Below, one piece after another: positions 21,301 to 31,501 of a stretch of DNA of 64,000 nucleotides. Within the stretch, counting starts at the first letter, position 1; the number at the start of each line of letters is the position of its first letter. The DNA is taken from positions 62,001 to 126,000 of the forward strand of contig CM007316.1 of NCBI GenBank assembly GCA_000333855.2, read 5' to 3'. Below the pieces are notes generated by a model, which saw only the letters and a list, made by a program, of their open reading frames with translations, made no database searches and had not been told where the DNA came from. Source of the DNA: Endotrypanum monterogeii (lineage: Eukaryota; Euglenozoa; Kinetoplastea; Trypanosomatida; Trypanosomatidae). Made by a program: the position numbers and the translations under genes.

Positions 21301-22391
21301 GCGTTGGTAGGCTTAGGTCCTACCACCGCTGGCGTGGCCCCAACTCTTGGGGAAATCATGGGCGACGGCGACGGAGCTGCTGGCTGCTGCAACGCCGGGG
21401 GTAAAGGGTGGCGCGCCATGGCAAGTGCAGCTGCTTGACCTGGCGATACCCCTCCCTTGGCGCCAGCCCGAGGAGAGGACTTGGGGGAGTATTGAGGGGA
21501 GCACCCCTTGCGGTCTTCTTGGTCTAAGCTGGATTCAAAATCGATGATGTCCTTCAAGCGCACTCGACACTGAGTGGCGAGCATTAAATTCTCCTCCAGT
21601 TGCTCCAGAGAACGGCGCATCAGTGGAAGAGCAAGTGCCTGCTTTATACTTGGTCGCTTGTGTGGGTCCTTCTGCAAGCACCAGTCGATCATCTTCCGGA
21701 AGTCTGAAGAATACTGGCTAGATAAAGGTGCGTAGCGACCCTGAACAATACGTTGCATTAGTTGGTTCATGCTGGTGCCGTCGAAAGGATGGCGTCCACC
21801 GGTGGCACACTCGTACAGCAGGACGCCGAGCGCCCAGATGTCGCTCTTGTTGTTATACGGCCGATTGCGGCACAGCTCGGGAGAGAAATAGTAAGGGGTA
21901 CCACATACCGTGTTCGCCATGCCCATCGTTGTGCGCAACACCGTTGAGATACCGAAATCGCCAATTTTCACCGCACCGTTTTTCATTAGAAAAACGTTCA
22001 TTGTTTTGATATCGCGGTGCAGGATGTGGCGCGAGTGCAAGTACTCCATCGCAAGGCATATTTGTGAAAAATAATAGAGAATGTTTGACTCTTTCATGGC
22101 GCCTCGACTCTGCTTCACCTTCGCCGCCAAATCGCCACCGTCGCAGTACTCCATGACGATGTACAGATTATTGTTGTTCTCAAACTGTTCCACGTAGCGA
22201 ACAATGTTGGGATGTTGCAACTGCTGCAGAACAGTGCACTCATGGCGCGCCTCCTCCCGCTCCTTCCTGCTCATGTTCGACATCCCTACCTCCTTGACAA
22301 CGAAAAAAAGACCATCAGCCTTGCGCTTGATCAGTATGGCACTGCCAAAGCTCCCCTTCCCCAGTACCTTTACCCTCTGGTATTTCTCCAT
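18330..22391 (-). CDS. NEK-family (NIMA-related) serine/threonine kinase with long disordered tail
   Basis: A 1353-residue protein whose first ~260 residues are a complete protein kinase: glycine loop GKGSFG (11-16), ATP Lys in FVVKEV (K33), HRDIKTMNV (catalytic D127), DFG (145-147) and GTPYYFSPE (164-172). Sequence such as YQRVKVLGKGSFG, HPNIVRYVEQF, and the short DFGIS activation loop places it in the NEK group. All catalytic residues are present, so it should be active. The ~1090-residue tail is rich in Pro, Ser, Ala and Arg, with a poly-Ala run (encoded near 19961-19988) and an acidic stretch near the C-terminus (encoded near 18550-18590). NEKs act in basal body, flagellum and cell-cycle control; this member's target is unknown. 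The frame extends to 22640, but a strong splice acceptor at 22435 lies inside that extension, so the ATG at 22391 is the start. Confidence 0.95.
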   Translation of the reverse strand: MEKYQRVKVLGKGSFGSAILIKRKADGLFFVVKEVGMSNMSRKEREEARHECTVLQQLQHPNIVRYVEQFENNNNLYIVMEYCDGGDLAAKVKQSRGAMKESNILYYFSQICLAMEYLHSRHILHRDIKTMNVFLMKNGAVKIGDFGISTVLRTTMGMANTVCGTPYYFSPELCRNRPYNNKSDIWALGVLLYECATGGRHPFDGTSMNQLMQRIVQGRYAPLSSQYSSDFRKMIDWCLQKDPHKRPSIKQALALPLMRRSLEQLEENLMLATQCRVRLKDIIDFESSLDQEDRKGCSPQYSPKSSPRAGAKGGVSPGQAAALAMARHPLPPALQQPAAPSPSPMISPRVGATPAVVGPKPTNAAQQSPSPSPKQENANHRFYSPNLKKPVATPLLPVAGAKPAPTEAPGRPIPPPFAQRPLEEQRHTPSQPSNVNLGGAGDRRSAAAGASPAAAGTPGSSPNVADAFQADMRRVNAIIAHYGHDADERAREAILDYKRCKHEAYLRRQREDIETRERRNQLRQEELRRVLELQRAAISPLRNNERRGGPQTNNSPSGGAGNHSPRQGAPHICAPSENVRSPSRSPASSPTKNKEVISPRTPTSAAAPVFGRDPRRGAPPGERLSRPASPQGRRLSMQPRSPAAAAPNVDRVSTPQKKVVYAANSPQHALPLPRHPVATPDERRAVTPDQRRSVSSPPGTPRGVVVNIDWRPLLKLKSEAALRGRKAPSSAGLDADMAINQMMLQPIPQQKSKPRWQPEEESKVPPQKRGESRALDDAVIAHRPSTLSPISDDAPDRRSPRQAAAAAAAAAALLLNRREVLHKRKGVDPPPEHASPNAPADLFFHRPSRVSQPHLKPLSGRGEGAVSPLARPTSPQSPRHGAAEVELGYGGSPGVSPRARSKAVVIAGNGNPSSPAPTGVTENSPSVAASPARMASPLPRSEGADNAQRRRKIQADMKDPAVIRILPPDHEHGVRRNQNLKSDEAALYGRMIREHVSRDDERFLAGEHRGQHNTDGFAVPNTLEALRNLRVRQDKGKEIECSSKEEGNPGSQLALLKQRQRMQQRPRQASASLSTSVPLAPPPVGRPSEAASSPRSPRSEASLGCDKKAHASRAHVTALSLGDIARSAAPSLATPPSPKPSANGGAVVQSSMDGYAEMLQHLKDLLQRRRVNRGGGANFPTSPTTATPPLPLVNPQDTPETLSPTPQRRSKAPPPLSAVPVGDGDVSGAGSSLGGDAILSPPYLKATKPLHSHHVPLPAVNVRSGGGAEEEEEEDDDDDFEDAVPLSPVRCAELNDIYARQRQQHAHGVSEDVYTNDVDLTSATMEEELEGEEGYTGYYNLSPTTGFLKGIKS

Positions 22392-22434
22392 CACCCCACA
22401 GCCGCAAACAAGAGTTGCTTTGTATGTTTTCCCC

Positions 22435-22470
22435 CTAAGAAAAAGGGGGGGGGGGAAGAAAAGAAACCTT
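22435..22470 (-). promoter_or_regulatory. Predicted spliced-leader trans-splice acceptor of the NEK gene
   Basis: On the minus strand a pyrimidine tract of T, twelve or so C and CTTTTTCTT leads directly to AG at 22436-22435. The mature mRNA would begin at 22434 with a 43-nt leader before the ATG at 22391. This decides the start codon. Confidence 0.75.
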
Positions 22471-22676
22471 TTCAAGACCGAGGCACCGTGCGAAATTTTA
22501 TTTCGCAAAAAAAAAAAAAAAAACGTTTCCTTTAGCGTTACTGCCCCACTCTGGATGAACCGCGGTGTCCTGCTTTGTTGCACAATACCCCTACGCTCTG
22601 AGCGCTCCTCCTCAGGTCTCTTCAGATCCCCTTCGAACACGCGAGATCAGGAGTTAAATATGAAAAAGAAACACCC

Positions 22677-22686
<10 letters not shown>

Positions 22687-22710
<24 letters not shown>
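22687..22710. repeat. CA microsatellite
   Basis: Uninterrupted CA dinucleotides followed by a GGGAGA-rich purine tract. Confidence 0.9.
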
Positions 22711-24611
22711 GGAGAGAAAGGGAGAGGGAGGGAGAGGGAGAAAGAAAGAAAGGGAGCGAGAAAGGAGGGGGATAAAAAGGTACGAAATGGAGAAGGAAGG
22801 GGCAAATACAAGCGCACTAGTAGAGGGCAATACAACAAGGGTAAACAACGGCAGGGTTTGGAGCAGACAAGAGGAATAGCACTTCGACAAAGAAAAAAAG
22901 ACCAAGAGTCAAGAAGAACCGTACTGCGATTCTCTCACGCTGATGTACAGAAGCGCCCGCCCACTCACCCGGTGCATACGCGCACAGAAGTGTCCACCTC
23001 TGTGTAGAGCAGACAAACGTCAAATGTTTTTTGAGGAGGCAACAGAGGAGAGGGAGAGAGAAAGAGACGAGAATCGAAATGACAACCGGTGAAATCCACG
23101 GCAACGAGCCGTTTTTTTTTTTTGGGGGGGGGGGGGGAGGAAATAGAGGCGTGCGCCGCTAAGTGCAAAAAGGTTTTCGTTGCCCTGAGTGCCTCTTAAA
23201 AGAACGTATGCCCTCGAAAAACACACAACTCACTCAGACACCAGAAGAGTGAATAAAAGGTACACACAGAGGTGGTTTGAAGGGTATTGTCGGGAAAAGG
23301 GGAAAAAGAAGAGATAAGACAGATGACACGAGGAGCATATACCCAGCACCAGGGTTTAAAGTCAGCAAGAGCAGAGTAGGCAATAAGACACAAAAACCAA
23401 CCAAGCGCATAAAAAAAAAATCCCCTGCACGTGATTCAGGGTGAAAAAAAAAAGTAACAACGCCGCAGAGTACAGCTTCGCACAGAGTGAAAAGGGGAGA
23501 AGTGAAACGAAGCAAATGAGCCGAAAAATGAGGCAGTAGTCCACAAAGGTGAAGGCGGTGCGTCGTCTTTGTCTACCAACTCTTTTAAAGGGGGGATCAA
23601 GGAAGAAAGCGGCGGTGAAGTGGTGAGGTAGGGTATGCACTCGTGTATGATTCCATACACAAAAAAAAAAAAAAACACTCAGAGAAAGTGAGTTGGTTTG
23701 AGTAAATGAGAGGTGGGGCAGAAGAATGAAAAATAAAAAAGGAAGGGAGACAGAGGAGTGATACTCAATAGCTACAAACAATCCAATAAATACGGGAAGA
23801 CGAGAAGACCCAAAAAAAAAAAAAAGATGGGGGAAGGAAGGAAGGGAAGGAGGGAGGCTTAGGTAATAAAAGCAGTGATTTCCTGAGAAGCAAGAGGGGG
23901 AAAAGGGAAGAAAGGAAGGGCAAGCAATGCTCATACACTGCAATAGAAGATGTGTGTCACACCCACACGTGCACTCTGTGAGCGTGTGACCGCCAGAAAA
24001 AAAACAAGGAAAAGAAAATAAGAGCCTGAAAACGACAGCGATGTTTGGCGTGCACTGGTCATCTACGCGGGCAGCACAGCAACTCTAATCCACTTCAAAT
24101 AGAGGAGTGGGGGGGGGGAGCGTAGTCCTTTCCAAGGACTGATTCTTACCTCCTCTTCCGCAATTCTCACGTGTGGGCAGCGAGGTGTATGACTATGTGT
24201 ATGTGTGCGTGAGTGCCTGTGATCCACTGAGAAACGGCTGAGGAAGTTCTGCAAAGGAATCTATGTTGGAAAAAAAAAACGCGGAAAGGCAAGAGATGCG
24301 ATTGTTCAACATGTGGGCACAACGGTACCAATGTGTGGGTACGCGACTACCTCCCCCCTGCGCCAGCATCAGGTAGTGGGCGTTAAAGTCAAGGTGCCAG
24401 TGTGAAACCGCACCGGTGAGCATCTGTTGCAGTGATTGAGACCATTTGCGTGGTGACGCTACGCCATGTCACACTACCGCCATGCTGCGGTGCTGCTGTC
24501 ACGCAAGTGAGAGGCGAAACAGAGGGGGGAAGGTATATGAAAACACATTGTGGACCTCCAGCGTTTCATATGTAACTTCTTTCGCTTTTTTTTTACACAC
24601 GTCCCTCCATT

Positions 24612-24634
24612 GTATATATATATATATATATATA
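24612..24634. repeat. TA microsatellite
   Basis: Uninterrupted TA dinucleotides in the 3.7-kb gene-free stretch. Confidence 0.9.
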
Positions 24635-26121
24635 CTGCCGCATAATTCATCAGAAAGAGAGTGCGAAAGGCACAGAGAACATCACCAGAAAGGTAGAAGT
24701 GATAAAATTGATCATAACCACGACAATGCCAGCGCAAGACCTGGTGAGAACAACGGCATCCACTCTCCTCTCAAGATTCACAACGCACAACCAAACAACA
24801 GATATGAAAACATCATCAGAAATATGATCACCATTGGAAATAGAGCATACGAATGTGATTTCTTTTTTTTTTAGGAAAAGGAGTTACGTATGAACATTCT
24901 CATGAGCTATAAACATGTAACCACGTCGCGTCAAATATGGTATGAGGTGAGCAAGAAGTCTCCTCGCTAAGATAGGGAGAGGGTGAACAGAGACATAAGA
25001 CACGCTTTAGCACAAGCGACGATTAAATGAGAAAAGCCATCAAAGGAGAACGATATTAACACAACGCGACACATTGTTGTATGCAACATGGCTCTAGAAA
25101 AAGTGAGTGAGTGAGTATGTGTGTGCGTATGTGCGGGTGTGAGAGTTGAGAGGAAATCTATGGATGTTTGTGGATAGGCGACGAGCAGTGAGTCCACGTG
25201 CACGTATCGTGGCTACCTACCCATGTTACACTTGCCTTTTCGCCTCGATAATCCTTGGGCGAGGGGACCTCCTCTACGGCCCTCGCCCACCACCACCACC
25301 ACCCGAGAACTTCCGTGAAACTCGTGGTGTCCAAACCTGAGGCAGGGGTTTTACACCCACTCCACCATCTCGCACATACAAGACATATTGCACTGCCCTA
25401 GACATAATTCCTGCTTTTCAGCCTACACACACACACACGGACAAACACGCCTACGGACACGTACACAGCGATAAAAACTCAGCCCTCATCTACTGAACCC
25501 AACCTGAATTTGCACCACCAGCATCGAAAACATATTTATGAATGCGCCTGCGCCCGAAGGAAAAGTGGCACGATCCGCCCGACTCTCCATCCATTATAGC
25601 TCCATGGCACAGCGACAATACACACGGAGTGGATGGCTGAGTCTAACACGCGGACCCCATCACAGAGTCTTCATATATAAATAATATGGGTGAGATCAAA
25701 AAAATATTGGAAAAAGAAATCAAACATATCGACGGCACAGTTGCATCGATATTAGCTGCGTTGTGTCGACAGTGTCGATGGGGATTTGCTAGCATCAAAT
25801 TGTATGATGCCCTCTACACCTTGCCATCCTCCCCTTACAGTTCTTGCGCAAGCTGCAAGCCGCCTTCTGCCCCTTTCTCTTCTGCATTTCGCATTTCTTT
25901 GCGCTTGCTCCCGTATCTTAGGGCCGTGGTTATCTCACCTCAAGTGAAAGAAGCGCACCTGCCAGACACCACCCTCACACAGAAGCAACCTTGCGGCGAG
26001 ATGATAAAGGCAAGAAGAGAGATGGAGAAGAGGAGCGCAAGCAATTGTGCTCGCACAGTCCGCCTGTAATGCAGCTGTCACGTGCTAGTCTCAGCCATCG
26101 CAAAACTAGAGAGCAGTACGA

Positions 26122-29100
26122 CTAGATCTCCGCTACCTCGTCATCCTCAACACGCGGCTGCTCCTCTCCAATAGGCGGATTTTTCACGGTGTAGTCGTCA
26201 TTCCGTTCTCCTGCACCACCCGTATCAGACGATGCAGAGCTCGAGCCGTCCACTGACTCCGACACTCGCTTCTGCTCCCCACACACGATACCGAATTTTG
26301 TCTTGACCGAAGATTCTGTCGCCTCGTCAGTTGCAGCACCGTGACCGCCGCTTGCCATGGACGCAGAGGAAGCGGCACCAGCCTCCGCTCGGCTGCCCTC
26401 TTTGGCCGTCTTCTGACCCTCCTTTGGTTTGCCATCACGACCATAGCGGATCCCAACGGCGCTGTTAGGCCGCTTCGGGTGGTACTTCGCATTGTGGATG
26501 ATGCGCCTGTAGGTTACCTCCACGTACACCGACGCGGCGAGCACGCACACAACAGCTACGATAAGCACAACTAGAATGGCGGTGGCGGGCTTCTTAGCAA
26601 TGCCTGATTTGGTGATAACCGGATTGTACGCATCGGTGTCGAAGCGCAGTTCGGCCGACATGCCTCGGCTCACGGAGAAAATATATAAAAGCGCCTCCTG
26701 ACGCTCACTCTTTTTCACTCGCTGTGCAGCGTGCGTGGCATTTGGTGAAGTGAAGGCGTAGGTAACAAAGTTGATCGCTGCACGGATAATCATAGGAACG
26801 CGAATGCTGCTTCCAGAGTGCAACAGAGATCCGGGGACAAACGCAAAGTTAAAAGGCTCGCTTCCAGTGGCGCTGGTGTTGAGGCGGTGAGAAATTCTGC
26901 GGTAGTTGAGCGACGAGGCGTACACCTCCCACGGAAGGTATGAGACAGGCGATTCAGATGAGGAGCTGCTGTTCAGGTACATCCAAATCTTTTCTTGGTC
27001 TTGCTGCGGCTCAGGGACGTCGGAACCGTCCAATAAAATGTCGACGTAGCCGTTCGTTGGACTGCCCACAAGCCAGCTCGCCATCACTTCCGAGGACGAG
27101 ACAGATAGCGTCAAATACTGCAGTTGCGCTACAGTGTAGGAGTCGTTGCTGAGACTCTCGTCATCGATGATGCTCTGGATCTCCTCGGAGTTGATCATTT
27201 TCGTTTCCTCGAGAATGCGCGGAAAGGAAAACATGATCCAGTCCGTTGTGCCAAAAGTCCGCTCGTCCTGCACTGCGCACATGGACACCCTCACCTTCTT
27301 ATTCTTCTTTTCGATGATAGCTGTCATGTTCTCTATAGCAACGCTGTGACTCTCCATGTTCGGTGGCGTAGCGCACACGCTCGGAATCGTCAGCTGCTCA
27401 GGAGGGCCGTAGTACTTCGCGGGCTTCGCCCCCTCCTTCTCCTCTGTTGTTGAGGTGCGGTTGGAGATGGCCGAAGCCTCAGCGCTGTACGGCTTCACCG
27501 GAACAGAGGACCCTAGTGGGTCGGGCACTGGCCAGTAGGCACTTGGGCGACACAGCTCAGTATCAAGGAAACGCGTATTGAGCTCGCTGATGTAATCTGT
27601 CTGGTTCACGACAACGTCAAAGATCTGTCCAGAGGACAATGCCACAGCTATAGTGAAGGAACCGACCGGGTAAGCACCCGTCAACTCTGCCGACCCTGCA
27701 CCGTTTGCGCGCGCCGCAAACGTCACTCGTAGTGCATTCTTTGGACTTACTGTTGTGCTCGCGGAGTTGCCAATAGAGTATTTTTCGTCGTGAATTTCCT
27801 CGAAATCCGATGCGTTGTAGACGAGCGGCTCAAACGTGATGAGAGCCTCTCCGCCGCAGTCGGTCTCGAAGCCTTTCCCTGTACCCTTGCAGCTTATTTT
27901 CGTGCCAGTACACTTTGGGCACTCCATCTTACTCGGGGACGTCCACGTGGAGTTGACCAGCGTCGTGGAGACAACCTTCAATGACAGGTCTGTGACGTTG
28001 GCTGCCGTCTTGTTGCCTGCAAAGTATGGGTACAACAGAACTGAGTAGCGGTAAATGCGTTCCAGAGTGGATGTTCGATTACCTGGGGAGTACTGAATGT
28101 CGGCATTCATTTGCAGTTGTGTCCCATCAGAGCCTTTCACAGGACGCGATACAGCCTCAACGATAATAATGTTGTGGATTTTGAGACGCAGCCCGTATGC
28201 ATTCTCTGAGTGCACGATGCCGGCCGACGGGGACGTCCAGCTCGCCGGCTTCAAGGACTGTGAATACACAGTACCCACCAAATATCTTCCATTCCCCTCC
28301 GGGCGGAAGGTCGGGGATCCGTCCGGCTGACGCAGAGCGCGCAGCGACGCCACCGAGGCCCTTCCCACCCACGTTGCGTCACAACCATTGATGTAAAGTT
28401 TCCATTGAACGGACGGAGTCGCGTTGTTGAAGACGTTGTTGTTATCATCGTTCCGCGTCGGTGTCATGAAGGGCGCGTACTGACACGGGTCCTTGCGGTA
28501 CACGTCACACTGGCGGTGATTTCCTCCAAATTTCTGGTAGTAGTTGTCGCCTGCTTTGTAGGCGCCTGCCTGTATGTTAAGGTGACCTTCCAGCGCACTC
28601 AGGTTAGTCCAGCTCCAGATGTCCGTAGCCTTTCCGGTGCTCGCCTGATTGTCGAGGCACGAGGGATCGAAGGAAACGTGTGAGCCGTCGGGAAACGTGG
28701 CAGAGTTGAGAAGCCCCTCCGACTGCGTCTTCGAGAGGGGATAAAAGCTCACAAATCGGGAAGCAAGGTTGCCGATGGTGGTGTAGGCATGAATAAATAA
28801 TTCTCCGCTCAACGTGAAGCCAAACTCCATCCCGTTTACCGGGCGGCCGTCCTTCCGGGGCGTTACAACGACACCACTCGTGTTGACATCGAAGAGGTCG
28901 AGTGCCGTCGGGCTAGTGCGCCACGCAGCTGTGTCGCAGGTGCCACGACACACGATATCACCATCCAAAGCGTGGTAGATGTTGTCATCGTCCTCGTTGA
29001 GAACAGAGATGACCGCCGTGCCAGTGCACTTGGAGCCGTCGCTGTAGCAGGTCAGCTCGAAGCCGAAAGAGTCTACGAGGTCGCCTACCTGCGGCTTCTG

Positions 29101-30018
29101 GGGAGTGTAGTAGAAGAAACCGTTGGGGTCTGCCCGAACTGTGCCGTGAGCTGGTTGCCGTAGCGCTTGCGACATCTGACCCGAGACGCAGAAAATACCG
29201 ACAGCAGCAACGCGAGCAAAAAGGCTAGCCGGGTGCTCCTTGATCTCGCCGTCTTTGTTGAGCATCAGTGAGTACTCGAAGTCACCAGGGCATTCCATGA
29301 CAGACGGGGCGGTCGTTGGCGCCGACACCACCACCCTCTGTGAAGTCTCACAGGTGGAGCTGCCGCAACTGACAAGGATTGAAGCCACGTATTCGCCGGC
29401 GGGAACGCTCACGCTGTCAGCATTGAAGACGACAACCGATGCCGAATCGACCTGCTCAACCGAGAAGAGGGGATCAGCGGGTGTGGGCCCTGTTATCCCC
29501 GTAATAGACAGTCTGGGCGACACGCAGTTGAGAACATATTCGGAGGCCTTGAACAACCTGCGCACGTTATTTTCTACTGACACCGTATTGGGGCTCTTAC
29601 ACACAAATGATGGAGCAGGAGCGGGGGTTGTCGTTGGGCTCGGAAAGACACGGAAATAAACGACTAGCCCACTACCAACGGTAGTGGTGCCATTACACAC
29701 GATCTCGAGCTTGACAGCTACCGTCATTGTGCCCTCGCTCGCGCCGAGAAATGGAGCCGTGAATCGAATGATGGGGTCGTGCGGATTCGGGAAGCTAGCC
29801 ATGTTCTTGTGGGGATCAAGTACGCTATACGAGAGAACACCACCGGGGCATTTTGGCGGGAACGGGTTGACGAGCAGTGTTTTCATCACGGACTCACCCT
29901 CATTCACCCGGAAGACACCAACAGGTGTCATTTCGGACGCATGGCTTAGCACCAACGCGAGCAAGGCGAGTGTGGTGGCCAACACCGCGCAGCTACGACC
30001 GCGAAAAATACGATGCAT
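26122..30018 (-). CDS. Large type I membrane protein, predicted surface/secretory route, function unknown
   Basis: A 1298-residue protein with an N-terminal signal peptide (CAVLATTLALLALVLSHAS, about residues 10-28) and one C-terminal membrane segment (ATAILVVLIVAVVCVLAASV, about 1150-1170), followed by a ~125-residue charged cytosolic tail ending in acidic residues. The lumenal/extracellular part has many Cys and N-glycosylation sequons (NGT, NRT, NKT, NVT, NST, NAS). The first ~350 residues look like successive beta-sandwich modules; one contains GTVRADPNGFFYYTPQKP, a pattern seen in cadherin-like and bacterial Ig-like repeats. No family is recognised with confidence. An ATG at 30018 directly precedes the signal peptide, and a plausible AG acceptor lies 26 nt upstream. 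It is long for a trypanosomatid single-copy surface protein and has no GPI signal. Confidence 0.85.
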   Translation of the reverse strand: MHRIFRGRSCAVLATTLALLALVLSHASEMTPVGVFRVNEGESVMKTLLVNPFPPKCPGGVLSYSVLDPHKNMASFPNPHDPIIRFTAPFLGASEGTMTVAVKLEIVCNGTTTVGSGLVVYFRVFPSPTTTPAPAPSFVCKSPNTVSVENNVRRLFKASEYVLNCVSPRLSITGITGPTPADPLFSVEQVDSASVVVFNADSVSVPAGEYVASILVSCGSSTCETSQRVVVSAPTTAPSVMECPGDFEYSLMLNKDGEIKEHPASLFARVAAVGIFCVSGQMSQALRQPAHGTVRADPNGFFYYTPQKPQVGDLVDSFGFELTCYSDGSKCTGTAVISVLNEDDDNIYHALDGDIVCRGTCDTAAWRTSPTALDLFDVNTSGVVVTPRKDGRPVNGMEFGFTLSGELFIHAYTTIGNLASRFVSFYPLSKTQSEGLLNSATFPDGSHVSFDPSCLDNQASTGKATDIWSWTNLSALEGHLNIQAGAYKAGDNYYQKFGGNHRQCDVYRKDPCQYAPFMTPTRNDDNNNVFNNATPSVQWKLYINGCDATWVGRASVASLRALRQPDGSPTFRPEGNGRYLVGTVYSQSLKPASWTSPSAGIVHSENAYGLRLKIHNIIIVEAVSRPVKGSDGTQLQMNADIQYSPGNRTSTLERIYRYSVLLYPYFAGNKTAANVTDLSLKVVSTTLVNSTWTSPSKMECPKCTGTKISCKGTGKGFETDCGGEALITFEPLVYNASDFEEIHDEKYSIGNSASTTVSPKNALRVTFAARANGAGSAELTGAYPVGSFTIAVALSSGQIFDVVVNQTDYISELNTRFLDTELCRPSAYWPVPDPLGSSVPVKPYSAEASAISNRTSTTEEKEGAKPAKYYGPPEQLTIPSVCATPPNMESHSVAIENMTAIIEKKNKKVRVSMCAVQDERTFGTTDWIMFSFPRILEETKMINSEEIQSIIDDESLSNDSYTVAQLQYLTLSVSSSEVMASWLVGSPTNGYVDILLDGSDVPEPQQDQEKIWMYLNSSSSSESPVSYLPWEVYASSLNYRRISHRLNTSATGSEPFNFAFVPGSLLHSGSSIRVPMIIRAAINFVTYAFTSPNATHAAQRVKKSERQEALLYIFSVSRGMSAELRFDTDAYNPVITKSGIAKKPATAILVVLIVAVVCVLAASVYVEVTYRRIIHNAKYHPKRPNSAVGIRYGRDGKPKEGQKTAKEGSRAEAGAASSASMASGGHGAATDEATESSVKTKFGIVCGEQKRVSESVDGSSSASSDTGGAGERNDDYTVKNPPIGEEQPRVEDDEVAEI

Positions 30019-31501
30019 GGCGGAGAGTACGCGGTACGAGCACCTATACGCATATATATATATATATGTAAAAAAATAAATAAATATAAATAAAAGGGAG
30101 GCTTATCGATACAAGTCAGTGAAAAATAAAAAAACGAGAGAGCAGGGAATGACAAAACAGACGGAAGAGGGACGCGCCTTTTCCCTTGGGGATTCGTCCC
30201 ACGTGTGTCAACAGCAAAGGAGAAAGGCAACAATGTCACCGTGGCGCGTTCCACAGCAGCCAGGAAAGCGCCGCCACTGTAATGGCACAAAGATAGACGT
30301 TGAGCCGCACGCCCTCAGATACGGGATAAGGGTGACGTATTGGAGCTCAGCAGCGGCAGCGGCGAATTGAATGTGTCGCTAAGCTGTTGTGATGCCCGCT
30401 ACTGGCGCCAACGGCACAGAAAGGGGGGAAGGATCTACTACAACAAGATGATAACGAAAGATAGAAGGTAACACCCACCAGGGGCGATATGCAAATAAAT
30501 AAACAAATACACAAGGAACGCACACAGAGGCGTGAACGTCGCAGAGACGCACACAAACTGAAGAAAATCAAAGGTGCAGGGTGATTTGGAATGCACTGCA
30601 GGATCGGTTGAGACAGAAGAGGAGAGGTGATAGTTGGCAAAGCAGGTCTGAAGAAGACAAAAGAAAGAGGAAGGATAGTCGAGTGCCATCGCAACCCTCA
30701 CACCGAGAAGAAATATAACGCACGTTACCACTAACTCACAGATCGGGGCGTATGGCAAACATCAATGACCACATCAGCTCCACTAATCACAAGCTGTCTC
30801 GATCGAGTGCCCCAAAAAGCATAGCATGTGATTGCATTGTGGTAATATTTTTTTTGGGGGGGGGGGTAACAACATGTACAACTTTTAACGACGAAGAAAG
30901 AAGGGATGTCGATTTTTTTTTTTTAAAGGATACTCAAACCCTCGACATTGGTCATCATACGACGCGCAAACATACGCCTTTTTTGTGGTTTGCCTTCTTC
31001 TCCCTTCGTCTATATGGGATACGCACACAGAAGAATACCCTTCACAGAAACATAACAACTGAGGGGAGCGGGGCAAAAAGTCAGCCACCAGCAAGAAGAA
31101 AAAAAACAAAGGAAAAGGTGATGATCAATAACCGCGGCCACGTGAGCAAAAACGAGCTGGGGCCGTGGAAGATGATGGCGTACAACTTTATTGAATGTCC
31201 TCAGATTTTTTTTCTTTGGGGCGCACTGCGCTCCCTCTCCACTGTTGCTCCCAGTCCCTCCCCCTGTCATCAGCCTTCATTTTGTGCTTCGAAAGAATGC
31301 AATCAGGCGCCAAGTTTCGCCCCCACCCTACCCCACACAGCCAAGCAGCTACAAAAAAAAAAAAAAAGAAGGCGCGCGTAATCGCACACAGCTCCTCCAT
31401 CTATCAATTAGTCTCAAGTCGATATGCATGTGTGTGTATATAGGTGGAGGCGTCGGCGGGAGAGGTGAATACAGGAAGAAATGTAATACCGAGGACATCG
31501 G
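30019..31501. other. Gene-free intergenic/UTR stretch
   Basis: No supported gene. Carries a TA run (30051-30068), poly-T/poly-G near 30849-30867 and A runs near 31351. Expected to include the 3' UTR of B9D1. Confidence 0.7.
30044..30103 (-). promoter_or_regulatory. Predicted trans-splice acceptor of the type I membrane-protein gene
   Basis: On the minus strand a T-rich tract (CCTCCCTTTTATTTAT and further T runs) and a TA repeat lead to the first AG at 30045-30044, giving a 25-nt leader before the ATG at 30018. The TA repeat makes this site less certain. Confidence 0.5.

Larger units (their letters stand above)
22392..26121. other. Long gene-free stretch, strongly purine-rich on the plus strand
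   Basis: The largest gene-free interval, 3.7 kb. From about 22660 to 23950 the plus strand is mostly A and G (transcript pyrimidine-rich), with CA repeat 22687-22710, poly-G near 23126 and several poly-A runs. A TA repeat is at 24612-24634. No open frame looks protein-like. Part of it must be the 3' UTR of the surface-protein gene. Confidence 0.7.

Noticed and set aside
20703..21404. Plus-strand frame of 233 codons
   Set aside because: Antisense shadow of the low-complexity NEK tail.
22204..23007. Plus-strand frame of 267 codons
   Set aside because: Antisense to the NEK kinase start and then simple purine repeats.
23362..23943. Minus-strand frame of 193 codons rich in Phe, Leu, Ser and Pro
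   Set aside because: Arises from the pyrimidine-rich tract; no domain and no complexity typical of a protein.
25686..26069. Plus-strand frame of 127 codons starting MGEIKKILEKEIKH
   Set aside because: The start looks protein-like but the rest does not; strand is wrong and no splice signal precedes it.
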